Shown here piece by piece: positions 32,723 through 40,430 of a DNA stretch of 64,000 nucleotides. The stretch is taken from the NCBI RefSeq assembly GCF_002101595.1, contig NZ_LQOM01000046.1:124001-188000 (forward strand), given 5' to 3'. This DNA is from Mycobacterium celatum. Lineage in GTDB: Bacteria > Actinomycetota > Actinomycetes > Mycobacteriales > Mycobacteriaceae. The first letter of the stretch is position 1. Every line of letters begins with the position of its first letter. Position numbers and translations under genes: made by a program. The notes under the pieces were generated by a model. It was given only the letters and a program-made list of their open reading frames with translations, ran no database searches and was not told the origin of the DNA.

Positions 32723-33126
32723 CAACTCCTACCGAAACGATCCAGGAGTTCATGGCCGTGTTCGCGTCGGCCTGGGCGACCAGGGATGCGGCTCAGGTTG
32801 CGTCCTTCTTCAGCGACGACGCGGTCTATCACAACATCCCGATGGATCCCGTCCAGGGGCGGGACGCAATTGCGGCGACAGTGGCGGGCTTCATGGCGAT
32901 GGGTGGCCATGTGACAGTCGATATCCGTCACATCGTCGCGGAGGTTGCGGTCGTGATGCTCGAACGAGTCGATCACTTTGTCGGCAGCGAGCGAACGATT
33001 GCGTTGCCGGTGGTGGGCGTCTTCGAGGTACACGACGGCAAGATCACCGCATGGCGTGACTACTTCGACTCCGGCCAGCTCACCGATCAATTCGTTGCGC
33101 CACAAGACGATTCACGTGCGGACTGA
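32719..33126 (+). CDS. Limonene-1,2-epoxide hydrolase/SnoaL-like protein
   Basis: A 135-residue protein of the limonene-epoxide-hydrolase-like part of the NTF2 superfamily. It shows FFSDDAVYHNIPMDPVQGRDAI and VGVFEVHDGKITAWRDYFD; the Asp of WRDYFD and the Arg/Asp pair correspond to the catalytic triad (Asp-Arg-Asp) region of the family. The product would hydrolyse a lipid or terpene-derived epoxide to a diol. The ATG overlaps the M20 gene stop (ATGA). No gene continues on this strand afterward. Confidence 0.8.
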   Translation: MTTPTETIQEFMAVFASAWATRDAAQVASFFSDDAVYHNIPMDPVQGRDAIAATVAGFMAMGGHVTVDIRHIVAEVAVVMLERVDHFVGSERTIALPVVGVFEVHDGKITAWRDYFDSGQLTDQFVAPQDDSRAD

Positions 33127-33455
33127 TAAGCGTCTAGTCGTTGGCGGTTGGACGTCATTGCGAGGTCGCAATCCGTGCTACCCGGGGGCTGCCGGCCATA
33201 ACTTGAAAGGTCAGCTCGCCGGTCATGCGGATTGGCCTGGGTTCAGATCCGGCGGTGGGGCAACCGGAAGTTCGCGTCATGCGAAGATCAGCCGAAGCGA
33301 CTGCGGCAGAGCGTCGGCGGTCGCCCACTCGGGCGTGACCTCCGAAAGGTGTTGGTCACGAGGGCCGGATTCCCCACTTCCGCTCGGCTTTACGTTAAAC
33401 GTACGGTCTGATATGTCGGTGTGGCCGCGGGAAACGGTCGAGAACACTGGGTAGG
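33127..33455. other. Gene-free stretch with a possible coding remnant
   Basis: No complete gene is supported here. One minus-strand frame ending in TGA at 33277-33279 reads RTFNVKPSGSGES and then VTPEWATADALPQSLRLIFA, which looks protein-like. The frame is open up to beyond 33480 but has no convincing start and overlaps the small HTH gene in another frame. It may be the tail of a decayed gene. I do not recognise a family. Base composition is less GC-rich than in flanking genes. Confidence 0.4.
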
Positions 33456-33728
33456 TCAGCGGCGGGCTGAACGCGCGAGTTGGCTGACTCGTTGTGGCGA
33501 AACATGTAACAACTCGGCCGTATCACGAACCGGAACGCCGGCTTTCGCTAAGGCATTGGCGTAGTCAGCTGCTTCTTGTTGAGCACGCACGCTTGCCAAT
33601 TCAGCAGCGCGGCGGTCTTCGTGGCTGCCTTCTGCGTCGGTGCGGCGGAATCCAGCTTTCCGAAGTCGTTTGGTGACTGACCGGGTGGGCTCTTCTTTGA
33701 CCACGACATAGTCTAGCGCGCTAGACAC
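33456..33728 (-). CDS. Small HTH protein, possible antitoxin or repressor
   Basis: A 90-residue protein with a C-terminal helix-turn-helix (AKAGVPVRDTAELLHVSPQRVSQLARSA, about 61-88) and a basic N-terminal part (TRSVTKRLRKAGFRRTDAEG). Size, charge and the final HTH recall antitoxins of the HicB/XRE type, but no toxin gene is evident beside it. The GTG at 33728 sits next to a perfect palindrome, and a second CTAG-containing site lies just upstream, suggesting autorepression. Lower GC than the neighbours and the proximity to two tRNA genes suggest acquisition. Confidence 0.68.
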   Translation of the reverse strand: MSSALDYVVVKEEPTRSVTKRLRKAGFRRTDAEGSHEDRRAAELASVRAQQEAADYANALAKAGVPVRDTAELLHVSPQRVSQLARSARR

Positions 33729-33750
33729 TATCTAGTGCATCGTGCTAGAC
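33711..33750. promoter_or_regulatory. Palindromic operator region of the small HTH gene
   Basis: Bases 33711-33726 are the perfect 16-bp palindrome GTCTAGCGCGCTAGAC, covering the first codons of the HTH gene. Directly upstream, TCTAG (33731-33735) and CTAGA (33745-33749) form a second, more widely spaced inverted site. Four CTAG tetramers occur in 40 bases, and CTAG is a rare word in high-GC bacterial DNA. This layout fits cooperative binding of a dimeric repressor over its own promoter and start. Confidence 0.65.
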
Positions 33751-34015
33751 AAATTTGTTGACAGGTCAGGGGCAATATGTTGGGCGACGAGTGATAGCCG
33801 TACGTCAACCGCTGCCATTGGTTACGCGCGAGATCAATCTTCCCGGGAAGCGTCGGCGGTAGCTGTAGGAGAAAACGCCACATATTTGCCTTCGGGACCG
33901 CCCACCGAATGTTGTGGCTAGACGCACATCCAAGGGACTGGGGTTCCACTCGGTATGCGGAAGCGATGATTTCCGCGACTAGTTGCGCTGGCGATACAAC
34001 AACTGGGTAACTGAG

Positions 34016-34088
34016 CGCGCCCGAAGAGATTCGAACTCCCAACCTTCTGATCCGTAGTCAGATGCTCTATCCGTTGAGCTACGGGCGC
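34016..34088 (-). tRNA. tRNA-Arg (anticodon ACG)
   Basis: A 73-nt cloverleaf on the minus strand. The acceptor arm GCGCCCG pairs with CGGGCGC; the D-arm contains TAGCTCAACGGATAGAGCA; the anticodon loop CTACGGA gives anticodon ACG, the substrate expected for TadA editing to ICG; the T-arm has GGTTGGGAGTTCGAATC. Discriminator G, no encoded CCA. Confidence 0.95.
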
Positions 34089-34163
34089 CTGTGTTCACTT
34101 GTCTCGTACCTTGTGGCGCCCCGCTTCGCCCGGCTTACGCCGCGCTCGCGATCGCCACGGTGG

Positions 34164-34251
34164 CGGAGGCGAGAGGATTTGAACCTCCGGTCCCCGGTAA
34201 GAGGACAACTCATTAGCAGTGAGTCCCATTCGGCCGCTCTGGCACGCCTCC
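34164..34251 (-). tRNA. tRNA-Ser (anticodon GCT)
   Basis: An 88-nt class II tRNA on the minus strand. The acceptor arm is GGAGGCG paired with CGCCTCC; the anticodon arm ACTCA-CTGCTAA-TGAGT gives anticodon GCT (codons AGC/AGU). The variable arm is long, as in tRNA-Ser. It lies 75 bases from tRNA-Arg and in the same orientation, so the two may be transcribed together. Confidence 0.95.
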
Positions 34252-34337
34252 TTGGATTTCTGAGGGTACCGGACCCGGCTCGGGCCCCGGAACCGCCGCG
34301 GAGCACAGCGTACACAGCCCCCACATATGCTGTCTAA

Positions 34338-35387
34338 ATGCCCGCCCGCCTGCGTCCTGAGCTGGCCGAGGTGGCGCCCTACGTCGAGGGCAAGACCATC
34401 CCGGGCACCATCAAGCTGGCCAGCAACGAGACGGTGCACGAGCCGCTGCCCAGCGTGCGCGCGGCCATCGCCGAGGCCGTCGGCGACGTCAACCGCTATC
34501 CCGACAACCACAACGTCGAGCTTCGGTTACGGCTGGCGCAGCATCTGGGGGACTTTGCGCCCGAGCAGGTCACCGTCGGCTGCGGTTCGGTGGCACTGTG
34601 CCAACGGCTCATCCAGGCCACGGCGTCGGTCGGCGACGAGGTGCTCTACGGGTGGCGCAGCTTCGGGATGTATCCGCTGCAGGTGCGGGTAGCCGGCGCC
34701 ACTCCCGTCGAGGTCCCGCTGCGCGACGAGACGTACGACCTGTACGCCATGCTCGCCGCGGTCACCGACCGTACGCGGCTGGTCTTCGTGTGCAACCCGA
34801 ACAACCCCACGTCCACGGTCGTCGACCCCGATGCGCTGACCCGGTTCGTCGAGGCGGTGCCCTCGGACGTTTTGATCGCGATCGACGAGGCCTATGTGGA
34901 GTACATCCGCGACGGCATGCTGCCCGACAGCCTGAGGCTGGTCCGCGCGTATCCGAATGTTGTTGTGCTGCGCACGTTTTCGAAGGCCTATGGGCTCGCG
35001 GGGTTGCGGGTGGGTTATGCGGTCGGTGACCCGGAGGTGATCGCGGCACTGGACAAGGTCGTGGTGCCGTTCACGTTGACCAACGTCTCGCAAGCGGCGG
35101 CGATCGCGTCGCTGGACGCCGCCGACGAGCTGCTCGCGCGCACGGACGCGGTTGTCGCCGAACGTGAGCGGGTTTCTCAAGCTTTGCGCGACGCCGGTTT
35201 CACGCTGCCGCCGTCGCAGGCCAACTTCGTCTGGCTACCGCTGGGCGAACGCACGCGGGATTTCGTGCAACAGGCCGCCGACGCGCGAATCGTGGTGCGA
35301 CCGTTCGCCGACGACGGTGTGCGGGTCACGATCGGTGCGCCGGAGGAGAATGACGCGTTATTGCGGTTCGCGAAAGGATGGATTTGA
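34338..35387 (+). CDS. hisC2: Histidinol-phosphate/aromatic aminotransferase (HisC2/Pat, Rv3772-like)
   Basis: A 349-residue fold-type I PLP aminotransferase. The PLP-binding residues are visible: the CNPNNPT motif (about 152-158), Asp183 in IAIDEAYVEY, and the Schiff-base lysine Lys216 in RTFSKAYGLAGLRVGY. The start MPARLRPELAEVAPYVEGKT is that of the Rv3772-like group, which prefers aromatic amino acids (phenylalanine/tyrosine) over histidinol phosphate. It lies 86 bases from tRNA-Ser and overlaps the start of the following gene. In M. tuberculosis HisC1 of the his operon is the histidine enzyme. Confidence 0.92.
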   Translation: MPARLRPELAEVAPYVEGKTIPGTIKLASNETVHEPLPSVRAAIAEAVGDVNRYPDNHNVELRLRLAQHLGDFAPEQVTVGCGSVALCQRLIQATASVGDEVLYGWRSFGMYPLQVRVAGATPVEVPLRDETYDLYAMLAAVTDRTRLVFVCNPNNPTSTVVDPDALTRFVEAVPSDVLIAIDEAYVEYIRDGMLPDSLRLVRAYPNVVVLRTFSKAYGLAGLRVGYAVGDPEVIAALDKVVVPFTLTNVSQAAAIASLDAADELLARTDAVVAERERVSQALRDAGFTLPPSQANFVWLPLGERTRDFVQQAADARIVVRPFADDGVRVTIGAPEENDALLRFAKGWI

Positions 35388-35854
35388 TGAGTGACGAGTT
35401 GGCGCGCAAAAAGTTCACCGAATTCAAGGAGCGCACCGGCACCATCGCCGACGCGGAGCTCGACGACTACTGGGCCAGCCTGCCGCCGGCCACCATCGAC
35501 GGCATGCTCGGCGAGTGGAAGGGCGGCGAATTCGTCACCGGCCACCGGATGAACGGCCAACTCGAGAAGTCCCGCTGGTTCGGCAAGACCTTCAACTCGG
35601 CTACCGACGTGCAGCCGCTGGTGTGTCTCGACGACGACGGCAACCGGTTCTCCAACGTCAAGATGGGCAAGGGCGAGGCCAGCCTGTGGCTCGAGGAGTT
35701 CCGCGGCGAGGTCACCGCGACGATGGTGTACGACGGTCAGCCCGTGCATGACCACTTCAAGAAAATCGACGACAACGCCGTGATGGGCATCATGAACGGC
35801 AAGGGCGTCGTCGATGGCGGCCGGTACTTCTACTTCTATCTGGAGCGCGTGTAG
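35387..35854 (+). CDS. DUF4334/GXWXG-domain protein
   Basis: A 155-residue protein. The N-terminal GXWXG motif occurs as MLGEWKGGEF near residue 37, followed by a DUF4334 domain ending ...GGRYFYFYLERV. No enzymatic role is assigned to this widespread actinobacterial family. ATG 35387 (TGATG junction with hisC2) is preferred because AAAGGATGG precedes it; an ATG at 35378 is also in frame. It is co-transcribed with hisC2 and ends before a convergent gene; an inverted repeat follows. Confidence 0.8.
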   Translation: MSDELARKKFTEFKERTGTIADAELDDYWASLPPATIDGMLGEWKGGEFVTGHRMNGQLEKSRWFGKTFNSATDVQPLVCLDDDGNRFSNVKMGKGEASLWLEEFRGEVTATMVYDGQPVHDHFKKIDDNAVMGIMNGKGVVDGGRYFYFYLERV

Positions 35855-35862
35855 CGGTCCGC

Positions 35863-35923
35863 GTTGACTCTGCGGCTACCACGCGAAAGTTCGAGTAGCT
35901 TGCCTGGTCAGCGCAGAGTCAAC
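35863..35923. terminator. Inverted repeat between convergent genes
   Basis: Twelve-base arms GTTGACTCTGCG (35863-35874) and CGCAGAGTCAAC (35912-35923) pair perfectly around 37 bases. It lies between the stop of the DUF4334 gene (35854) and the stop of the convergent gene at 35919, which the right arm overlaps. A bidirectional terminator function is plausible, but there is no U-tract and the loop is long. Confidence 0.5.
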
Positions 35924-36503
35924 GATAAGGCGAGCGGCCGGTGAAGGCGATCAGGCGGTCGAGGGGCGGCGCGTTGTCGGCGACGTCGACGGGGTCGTCG
36001 AACCCGACCACCGAACGACCTTGCGGCGTGATGTTCTTCTTGGCGAGGCCCAGCACATACTCGGCAACCGAGTCGGCGACATCAATGGGGTGGCCGGTCG
36101 CCTTCGCGTAATCCCAAGCGTGGACGAGGAATTCGATCGACAGGATCCCGGCGGCCACCTTGGCCGGCAGCTCGTTGGAGCCGATTGTGATGGTGCCGTC
36201 CAGTCCGCGGCGGTGCCAGGCGTCCAGCGCCGGCCGCGCCGCGCCGATCACCTGCCGCTCTACCGAGTCGCCGGGGTCGCGGTCGGGGAACTCCGCGCCG
36301 GCCGCGCCGCCGAGCACGGTGATGGAGTTCAGCAGATGATCGGTCATCTTCGAGACGTCGAATTCCGAACACGGGGTGGGTTTGGCCAAATCGTCGCGGG
36401 CGATCGGATGCAGGACGCGCTGCAAGACGCCGAGCGTGGCTTCTGCGCTGGTGAGCTCGTCGGTAGGCGGTGAGTCGGGGCCGGGCCGCAGGTCGGAAGG
36501 CAT
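35919..36503 (-). CDS. TIGR03086/DinB-type maleylpyruvate isomerase family protein (Rv3773c-like)
   Basis: A 194-residue protein of the actinobacterial TIGR03086 family (DinB/mycothiol-dependent maleylpyruvate isomerase fold). It contains PTPCSEFDVSKMTDHLLNSI, with the metal-binding His, and EFLVHAWDYAKATGHP, with a second His. ATG 36503 gives MPSDLRPGPDSPPTDEL, as in the M. tuberculosis protein; a GTG at 36512 is also in frame. It likely binds a metal and possibly mycothiol. It is divergent from echA21, with 23 bases between starts. Confidence 0.85.
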   Translation of the reverse strand: MPSDLRPGPDSPPTDELTSAEATLGVLQRVLHPIARDDLAKPTPCSEFDVSKMTDHLLNSITVLGGAAGAEFPDRDPGDSVERQVIGAARPALDAWHRRGLDGTITIGSNELPAKVAAGILSIEFLVHAWDYAKATGHPIDVADSVAEYVLGLAKKNITPQGRSVVGFDDPVDVADNAPPLDRLIAFTGRSPYR

Positions 36504-36526
36504 GACGTCCACGGTACGGTCTGCCC

Positions 36527-37351
36527 ATGGGCCAGCCGTACGAATCCGTCACAGTCGAAACCAAAGACCACGTCGCGCAGGTCACGCTGATCGGACCGGG
36601 CAAGGGCAACGCGATGGGCCCGGCGTTCTGGTCGGAGATGCCCGAGCTGTTCGCCGAACTCGACGCCGACCGCGATGTGCGCGCCATTGTGCTCACCGGG
36701 TCGGGCCGCAACTTCAGCTACGGCCTGGACCTGCCGGCCATGGGCGGGTCGCTGGCCGGGGTCATGACCGAGGGCGCGTCGGCGCGGCCGCGGGCCGACT
36801 TCCACCAAACGGTGCTGCGCATGCAGAAGGCGATCAGTGCCGTGGCCGACTGCCGCACCCCCACCATCGCCTCGGTGCACGGCTGGTGCATCGGCGGCGG
36901 CGTCGACCTGATCTCGGCGGTGGACATCCGCTACGCCAGCGCGGACGCCAAGTTCTCGGTCCGCGAAGTCAAATTGGCGATCGTGGCCGACGTCGGCAGC
37001 CTGGCCCGACTGCCGTTGATCTTGAACGACGGCCATCTGCGGGAGCTGGCGCTGACCGGTAAGGACATCGACGCCGCGCGTGCGGAGAAGATCGGCTTGG
37101 TCAACGACGTGTTCGACGACGCCGACGCCACGCTGGCCGCCGCGCACGCCACCGCCGCCGAGATCGCCGCCAACCCACCGCTGACTGTGCACGGCATCAA
37201 GGATGTCCTTGACCAGCAACGTATTTCGGCGGTGTCGGCGAGCCTGCGCTATGTCGCGGCATGGAATGCGGCGTTCCTGCCGTCCAAGGACCTGTCCGAG
37301 GGCATCTCGGCGACGTTCGCCAAACGCCCGCCGCAGTTCACCGGCGAATAA
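36527..37351 (+). CDS. echA21: Enoyl-CoA hydratase/isomerase EchA21 (Rv3774-like)
   Basis: A 274-residue crotonase-family protein. The oxyanion hole region is VLTGSGRNFSYGLDLPAMGG, and ASVHGWCIGGGVDLISAVDI is the second family stretch. The sequence AIVADVGSLARLPLI resembles the dienoyl-CoA isomerase branch, where Asp in this stretch is catalytic, rather than classical hydratases. It would act in fatty acid beta-oxidation, shifting double bonds. The ATG at 36527 is close to the divergent gene at 36503. A small gene follows 28 bases after the stop. Confidence 0.9.
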   Translation: MGQPYESVTVETKDHVAQVTLIGPGKGNAMGPAFWSEMPELFAELDADRDVRAIVLTGSGRNFSYGLDLPAMGGSLAGVMTEGASARPRADFHQTVLRMQKAISAVADCRTPTIASVHGWCIGGGVDLISAVDIRYASADAKFSVREVKLAIVADVGSLARLPLILNDGHLRELALTGKDIDAARAEKIGLVNDVFDDADATLAAAHATAAEIAANPPLTVHGIKDVLDQQRISAVSASLRYVAAWNAAFLPSKDLSEGISATFAKRPPQFTGE

Positions 37352-37379
37352 CGGCCCCCGCTATTGGGAACACTCGGTT

Positions 37380-37556
37380 ATGTCCAACTACCGAGTGATC
37401 AACCCGCACGGCGAGGTCGTCGCCACCAAAGACATCGCCAGCGCCGACGACGCGCACGCCTGGTTCGTCGACCAGAAGGCCGATAAAGGCGAGCTCGGCT
37501 GGCGGATGGAAGTCAACATCGACGGCGATTGGCGGTTCTTCGAACACACCGAGTGA
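37380..37556 (+). CDS. Small conserved hypothetical protein (58 aa)
   Basis: Begins MSNYRVINPHGEVVATKDIA and continues with DDAHAWFVDQKADKGELGWR, ending WRFFEHTE. The composition is that of a folded single alpha/beta domain with many aromatic and charged residues and no membrane segment. The ATG at 37380 lies 28 bases after echA21 stop on the same strand; a ribosome-binding site is weak (GGGAA, ten bases upstream). I do not recognise a named family; the aligned reading frame extends upstream through echA21 but only as a shadow. Confidence 0.68.
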   Translation: MSNYRVINPHGEVVATKDIASADDAHAWFVDQKADKGELGWRMEVNIDGDWRFFEHTE

Positions 37557-37596
37557 GGCCGTTTGTCCGCGCGGCCCGCGGGCAACCCAAACAGGC

Positions 37597-38703
37597 ATGG
37601 ATTCGGAACGCTTCCGCCCGCTGCTGACCACCAAAGGGCCGTTCGCATCGGTCTACTTCGAGGACACCCACGACACCCAGGACGCCGAGACCCAGCTCGA
37701 GCTGAAGTGGCGTGGGATCCGCGATCAGCTCGCCGAGCACGGGGTCAGCGACGCGGTGACAGCCGACATCGAACGCGCCGTGATGGATCTGCGTCCGCCG
37801 ATCGGCCGCAGCGGGCGCGGCATAGTCGCCGGCGCCGACGGCGTCGTGCTCAACGAGCATCTGCTGCGCCCCACCGCCGCCCCGGTGGTCCGGGTCTCGG
37901 AACTGCCCTACATCGTGCCGATCGTCGAGCACGGCTTCGACAACCCGTCCTACGTGTTGGTGGCCGTCGACCACACCGGCGCCGACATCACCGTGCACGT
38001 CGAAGGCACGCTCAGCTCGGAAACCGTTGCCGGCGGCGGCCATCCCGTGCACAAGGCGTCGGGGGCCGAAACCGGCGGCTACGGCGACCCGCAGCTGCGC
38101 ACCGACGAAGCGGCCCGCAAGAACCTGCGCGCGGTCGCCGATCGCGTCGCCGAGTTGGTGGACGACGCCGGCGCCGACGTCGTTTTCGTGGTCGGCGAGG
38201 TGCGGTCCCGTTCGGATCTGCTGACGACGTTGGCCGACCGGGTCAAGGCGCTGGCAGTGCCGTTGGGGGTTGGCGCGCGCCACAGCGGCCACGACTTCGA
38301 CGAGGTGCAGCAGGCGATCGAGAAGGAGCTGCTCAAGCGCCGCCTGGCGGTCCTCGATGACGCCGCCCAGCGTTTCACGGCCGAGATCGGCCGGGGGTCC
38401 GGTCTGGCCGCCGAAGGGCTCGGGCCGGTGTGCTCGGCGCTGCGTCAGGGCGCGGTGGAAACGCTGATCATCGGCGACATCGGGGACGAAACGGTGGTTG
38501 CCGACCAGGACCTGACGACCGTCGCACCCAACGCGAACGTGCTCTCCGAGCAGGGCGCCGCGGCCGATCGCACGCTGCGGGCCGACGAGGCGCTGCCCCT
38601 GTTCGCGGTTTCCGTCGGGGCGTCGCTGGTCCGCACCGACGAACGCATCGCGCCCGCCGACGGCGTGGGCGCTGTACTGCGGTACGCGCCGACGCTGCAC
38701 TGA
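37597..38703 (+). CDS. Rv2629-family eRF1-like ribosome hibernation factor
   Basis: A 368-residue protein of the bacterial eRF1/baeRF group, similar to Rv2629. Family stretches seen: GPFASVYFEDTHDTQDA, LNEHLLRPTAAPVVRVSELPYIVPIVEHG, and HSGHDFDEVQQAIEKELLKR, with the tail GAVETLIIGDIGDETVVAD. Homologs were recently described as Balon-type factors that occupy the ribosomal A site during hibernation and stress; Rv2629 in M. tuberculosis belongs to the DosR dormancy regulon. It lies 40 bases after the small gene at 37380 on the same strand. No DosR site was identified. Confidence 0.82.
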   Translation: MDSERFRPLLTTKGPFASVYFEDTHDTQDAETQLELKWRGIRDQLAEHGVSDAVTADIERAVMDLRPPIGRSGRGIVAGADGVVLNEHLLRPTAAPVVRVSELPYIVPIVEHGFDNPSYVLVAVDHTGADITVHVEGTLSSETVAGGGHPVHKASGAETGGYGDPQLRTDEAARKNLRAVADRVAELVDDAGADVVFVVGEVRSRSDLLTTLADRVKALAVPLGVGARHSGHDFDEVQQAIEKELLKRRLAVLDDAAQRFTAEIGRGSGLAAEGLGPVCSALRQGAVETLIIGDIGDETVVADQDLTTVAPNANVLSEQGAAADRTLRADEALPLFAVSVGASLVRTDERIAPADGVGAVLRYAPTLH

Positions 38704-38709
38704 TCGCGT

Positions 38710-39084
38710 TCACCGTCGCTGTTGCAGTTGCTGCTCGACGCGGTCCAGAAATGCGTCGACCTCGTCTTCGTTGTAACCGCGCTTACCGAGAGGCGGCTTG
38801 TTGAATGCCACGCTGCGGACATCTTCAGGTCTCAGGGTGGTTGCCCGCGGATTTCGTAGCGCTTCCTCGATGCGGTCGAGAAATGCGTCGACCTCGTCTT
38901 CGTTGTAGCCGCGTTTGCCGATGGGCGGCTTGCTGAACACCACGCTGCGGACATCCTGGGGCGTAAGCCCGGCGTGCGGCATGACGCCCGAAGCAGGCTC
39001 GTCACGCATCTGTTCGAGCGGCGGCGCCTCGTAACCCCACCCGGGCGTCGTCGCCGCGGGCCGACGCTTCCTGAACAACGGCAT
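38710..39084 (-). CDS. Small protein with two DivIVA-type motifs
   Basis: A 124-residue protein that after a short basic N-terminus (MPLFRKRRPAA) contains two copies of the DivIVA N-terminal motif, at about 44-79 and about 87-121. Both contain VRSV.F.KPP.GKRGYNEDEVDAFLDR with only three or four differences. In DivIVA/Wag31 this segment binds negatively curved membranes and directs polar growth. Here the long coiled coil is missing, so the protein cannot assemble like Wag31. ATG 39084 is preceded by GGAGGGGGC. It converges with the Rv2629-type gene and is divergent from lipE. Confidence 0.85.
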   Translation of the reverse strand: MPLFRKRRPAATTPGWGYEAPPLEQMRDEPASGVMPHAGLTPQDVRSVVFSKPPIGKRGYNEDEVDAFLDRIEEALRNPRATTLRPEDVRSVAFNKPPLGKRGYNEDEVDAFLDRVEQQLQQRR

Positions 39085-39188
39085 GGCCCCCTCCTCAGAC
39101 GAAACAACGAGAGCGTACGTCGGTGGTGCGACCGTCGCGCCGTAACCTCGCGGAGGGGACTCAGCTCATTTTTCGAAGAGAGGCACGC

Positions 39189-40427
39189 ATGACAGACGAC
39201 GGCAGGATCCGCGTCCCAGCCGATCTCGACGCCGTCACCGCAATTGGTGACGAAGACCAGTCCGGGATCGATCCCGCGGCGGTCGAACGCATCTGGCAGG
39301 CGGCCCGCTACTGGTATCAGGCGGGGATGCATCCCGCGATTCAGCTGTGCCTGTGGCACGACGGCAAGGTGGTGCTCAACCGTGCGATCGGGCACGGCTG
39401 GGGCAACGGCCCAACCGATCCGCCCGACGCCGAGAAGATTCCCGTCAGGACCGACACCCCGTTCTGTGTGTATTCGACGGCCAAGGCGATCACCGCGACC
39501 GTGGTGCACATGCTGGTCGAACGCGGCCAGTTCTCGCTCGACGACCGGGTGTGCGACTACATTCCGACCTACACCAGCCACGGCAAGGACCGCACCACGA
39601 TCCGGCACGTGCTGACGCACAGTGCGGGTGTCCCGTTCCCCACCGGTCCCCGGCCGGACCTCAAGCGGGCAGACGACCACGAGTACGCGCAGGAACAGCT
39701 CGGCAAGCTGCGGCCGCTGTACCGGCCCGGGTTGGTGCACATCTATCACGCGCTGACCTGGGGTCCGCTGATGCGCGAGATCGTCTATGCCGCTGTCGGC
39801 AAGGACATCCGCGAGATTCTGGCCGCCGAGATTCTCGACCCATTGGGCTTCCGCTGGACCAATTTCGGTGTGGCTGAACAGGATCTCCCGCTCGTGGCAC
39901 CCAGCCACGCCACCGGCAGGCAACTACCCGCCCCGATCGCGGTAGCCTTCCGTAAGGCGATCGGCGGAACGGTACACCAGATCATCCCGCTTTCCAACAC
40001 ACCGATGTTCCTCACCACTGTCGTCCCGTCGTCGAACACCGTGTCGAACGCCTACGAGCTGTCGCGTTTTGCCGAAATCTGGCGCCGCGGAGGCGAACTC
40101 GACGGCGTGCGGATCATGCGCCCGCAGACCCTGCAGAGTGCGGTGCGCGAATGTCGCCGGCTGCGACCGGATGTGGCGACAGGAGGCGCGCCGCTGCGCT
40201 GGGGCACGGGATTCATGCTGGGCTCCAACAGGTTCGGGCCGTTCGGCCGCAACGCGCCTGCGGCGTTCGGACACCTGGGCCTGGTCAACTGCGCCATCTG
40301 GGCCGACCCGCAGCGCAAGCTCGCGGCAGGCCTGGTCAGCAGCGGCAAGCCCGGCAAGGACGTTGCGCCCAAGCGCTACACGGCGCTGATGGACCTCATT
40401 GCCGGCGAGATTCCGCGGGATCGCTGA
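39189..40427 (+). CDS. lipE: Beta-lactamase-fold lipase/esterase LipE (Rv3775-like)
   Basis: A 412-residue serine hydrolase of the beta-lactamase/esterase (family VIII) type. Catalytic SxxK appears as YSTAK (Ser96, Lys99), the Tyr motif as YHALTWG near residue 187, and the HxG-type signature FGHLGLVNCAIWADP near the C-terminus. There is no signal peptide. It is expected to hydrolyse short-chain esters. ATG 39189 starts MTDDGRIRVPADLDAV. The divIVA-like gene is divergent with a 104-base gap holding both promoters. A toxin-antitoxin locus converges after its end. Confidence 0.88.
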   Translation: MTDDGRIRVPADLDAVTAIGDEDQSGIDPAAVERIWQAARYWYQAGMHPAIQLCLWHDGKVVLNRAIGHGWGNGPTDPPDAEKIPVRTDTPFCVYSTAKAITATVVHMLVERGQFSLDDRVCDYIPTYTSHGKDRTTIRHVLTHSAGVPFPTGPRPDLKRADDHEYAQEQLGKLRPLYRPGLVHIYHALTWGPLMREIVYAAVGKDIREILAAEILDPLGFRWTNFGVAEQDLPLVAPSHATGRQLPAPIAVAFRKAIGGTVHQIIPLSNTPMFLTTVVPSSNTVSNAYELSRFAEIWRRGGELDGVRIMRPQTLQSAVRECRRLRPDVATGGAPLRWGTGFMLGSNRFGPFGRNAPAAFGHLGLVNCAIWADPQRKLAAGLVSSGKPGKDVAPKRYTALMDLIAGEIPRDR

Positions 40428-40430
40428 GTC

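Noticed and set aside
33728..34042. A 104-codon minus-strand frame before tRNA-Arg
   Set aside because: It starts inside the tRNA gene and ends over the operator of the HTH gene; no domain is recognised. It may be a remnant but cannot be supported.
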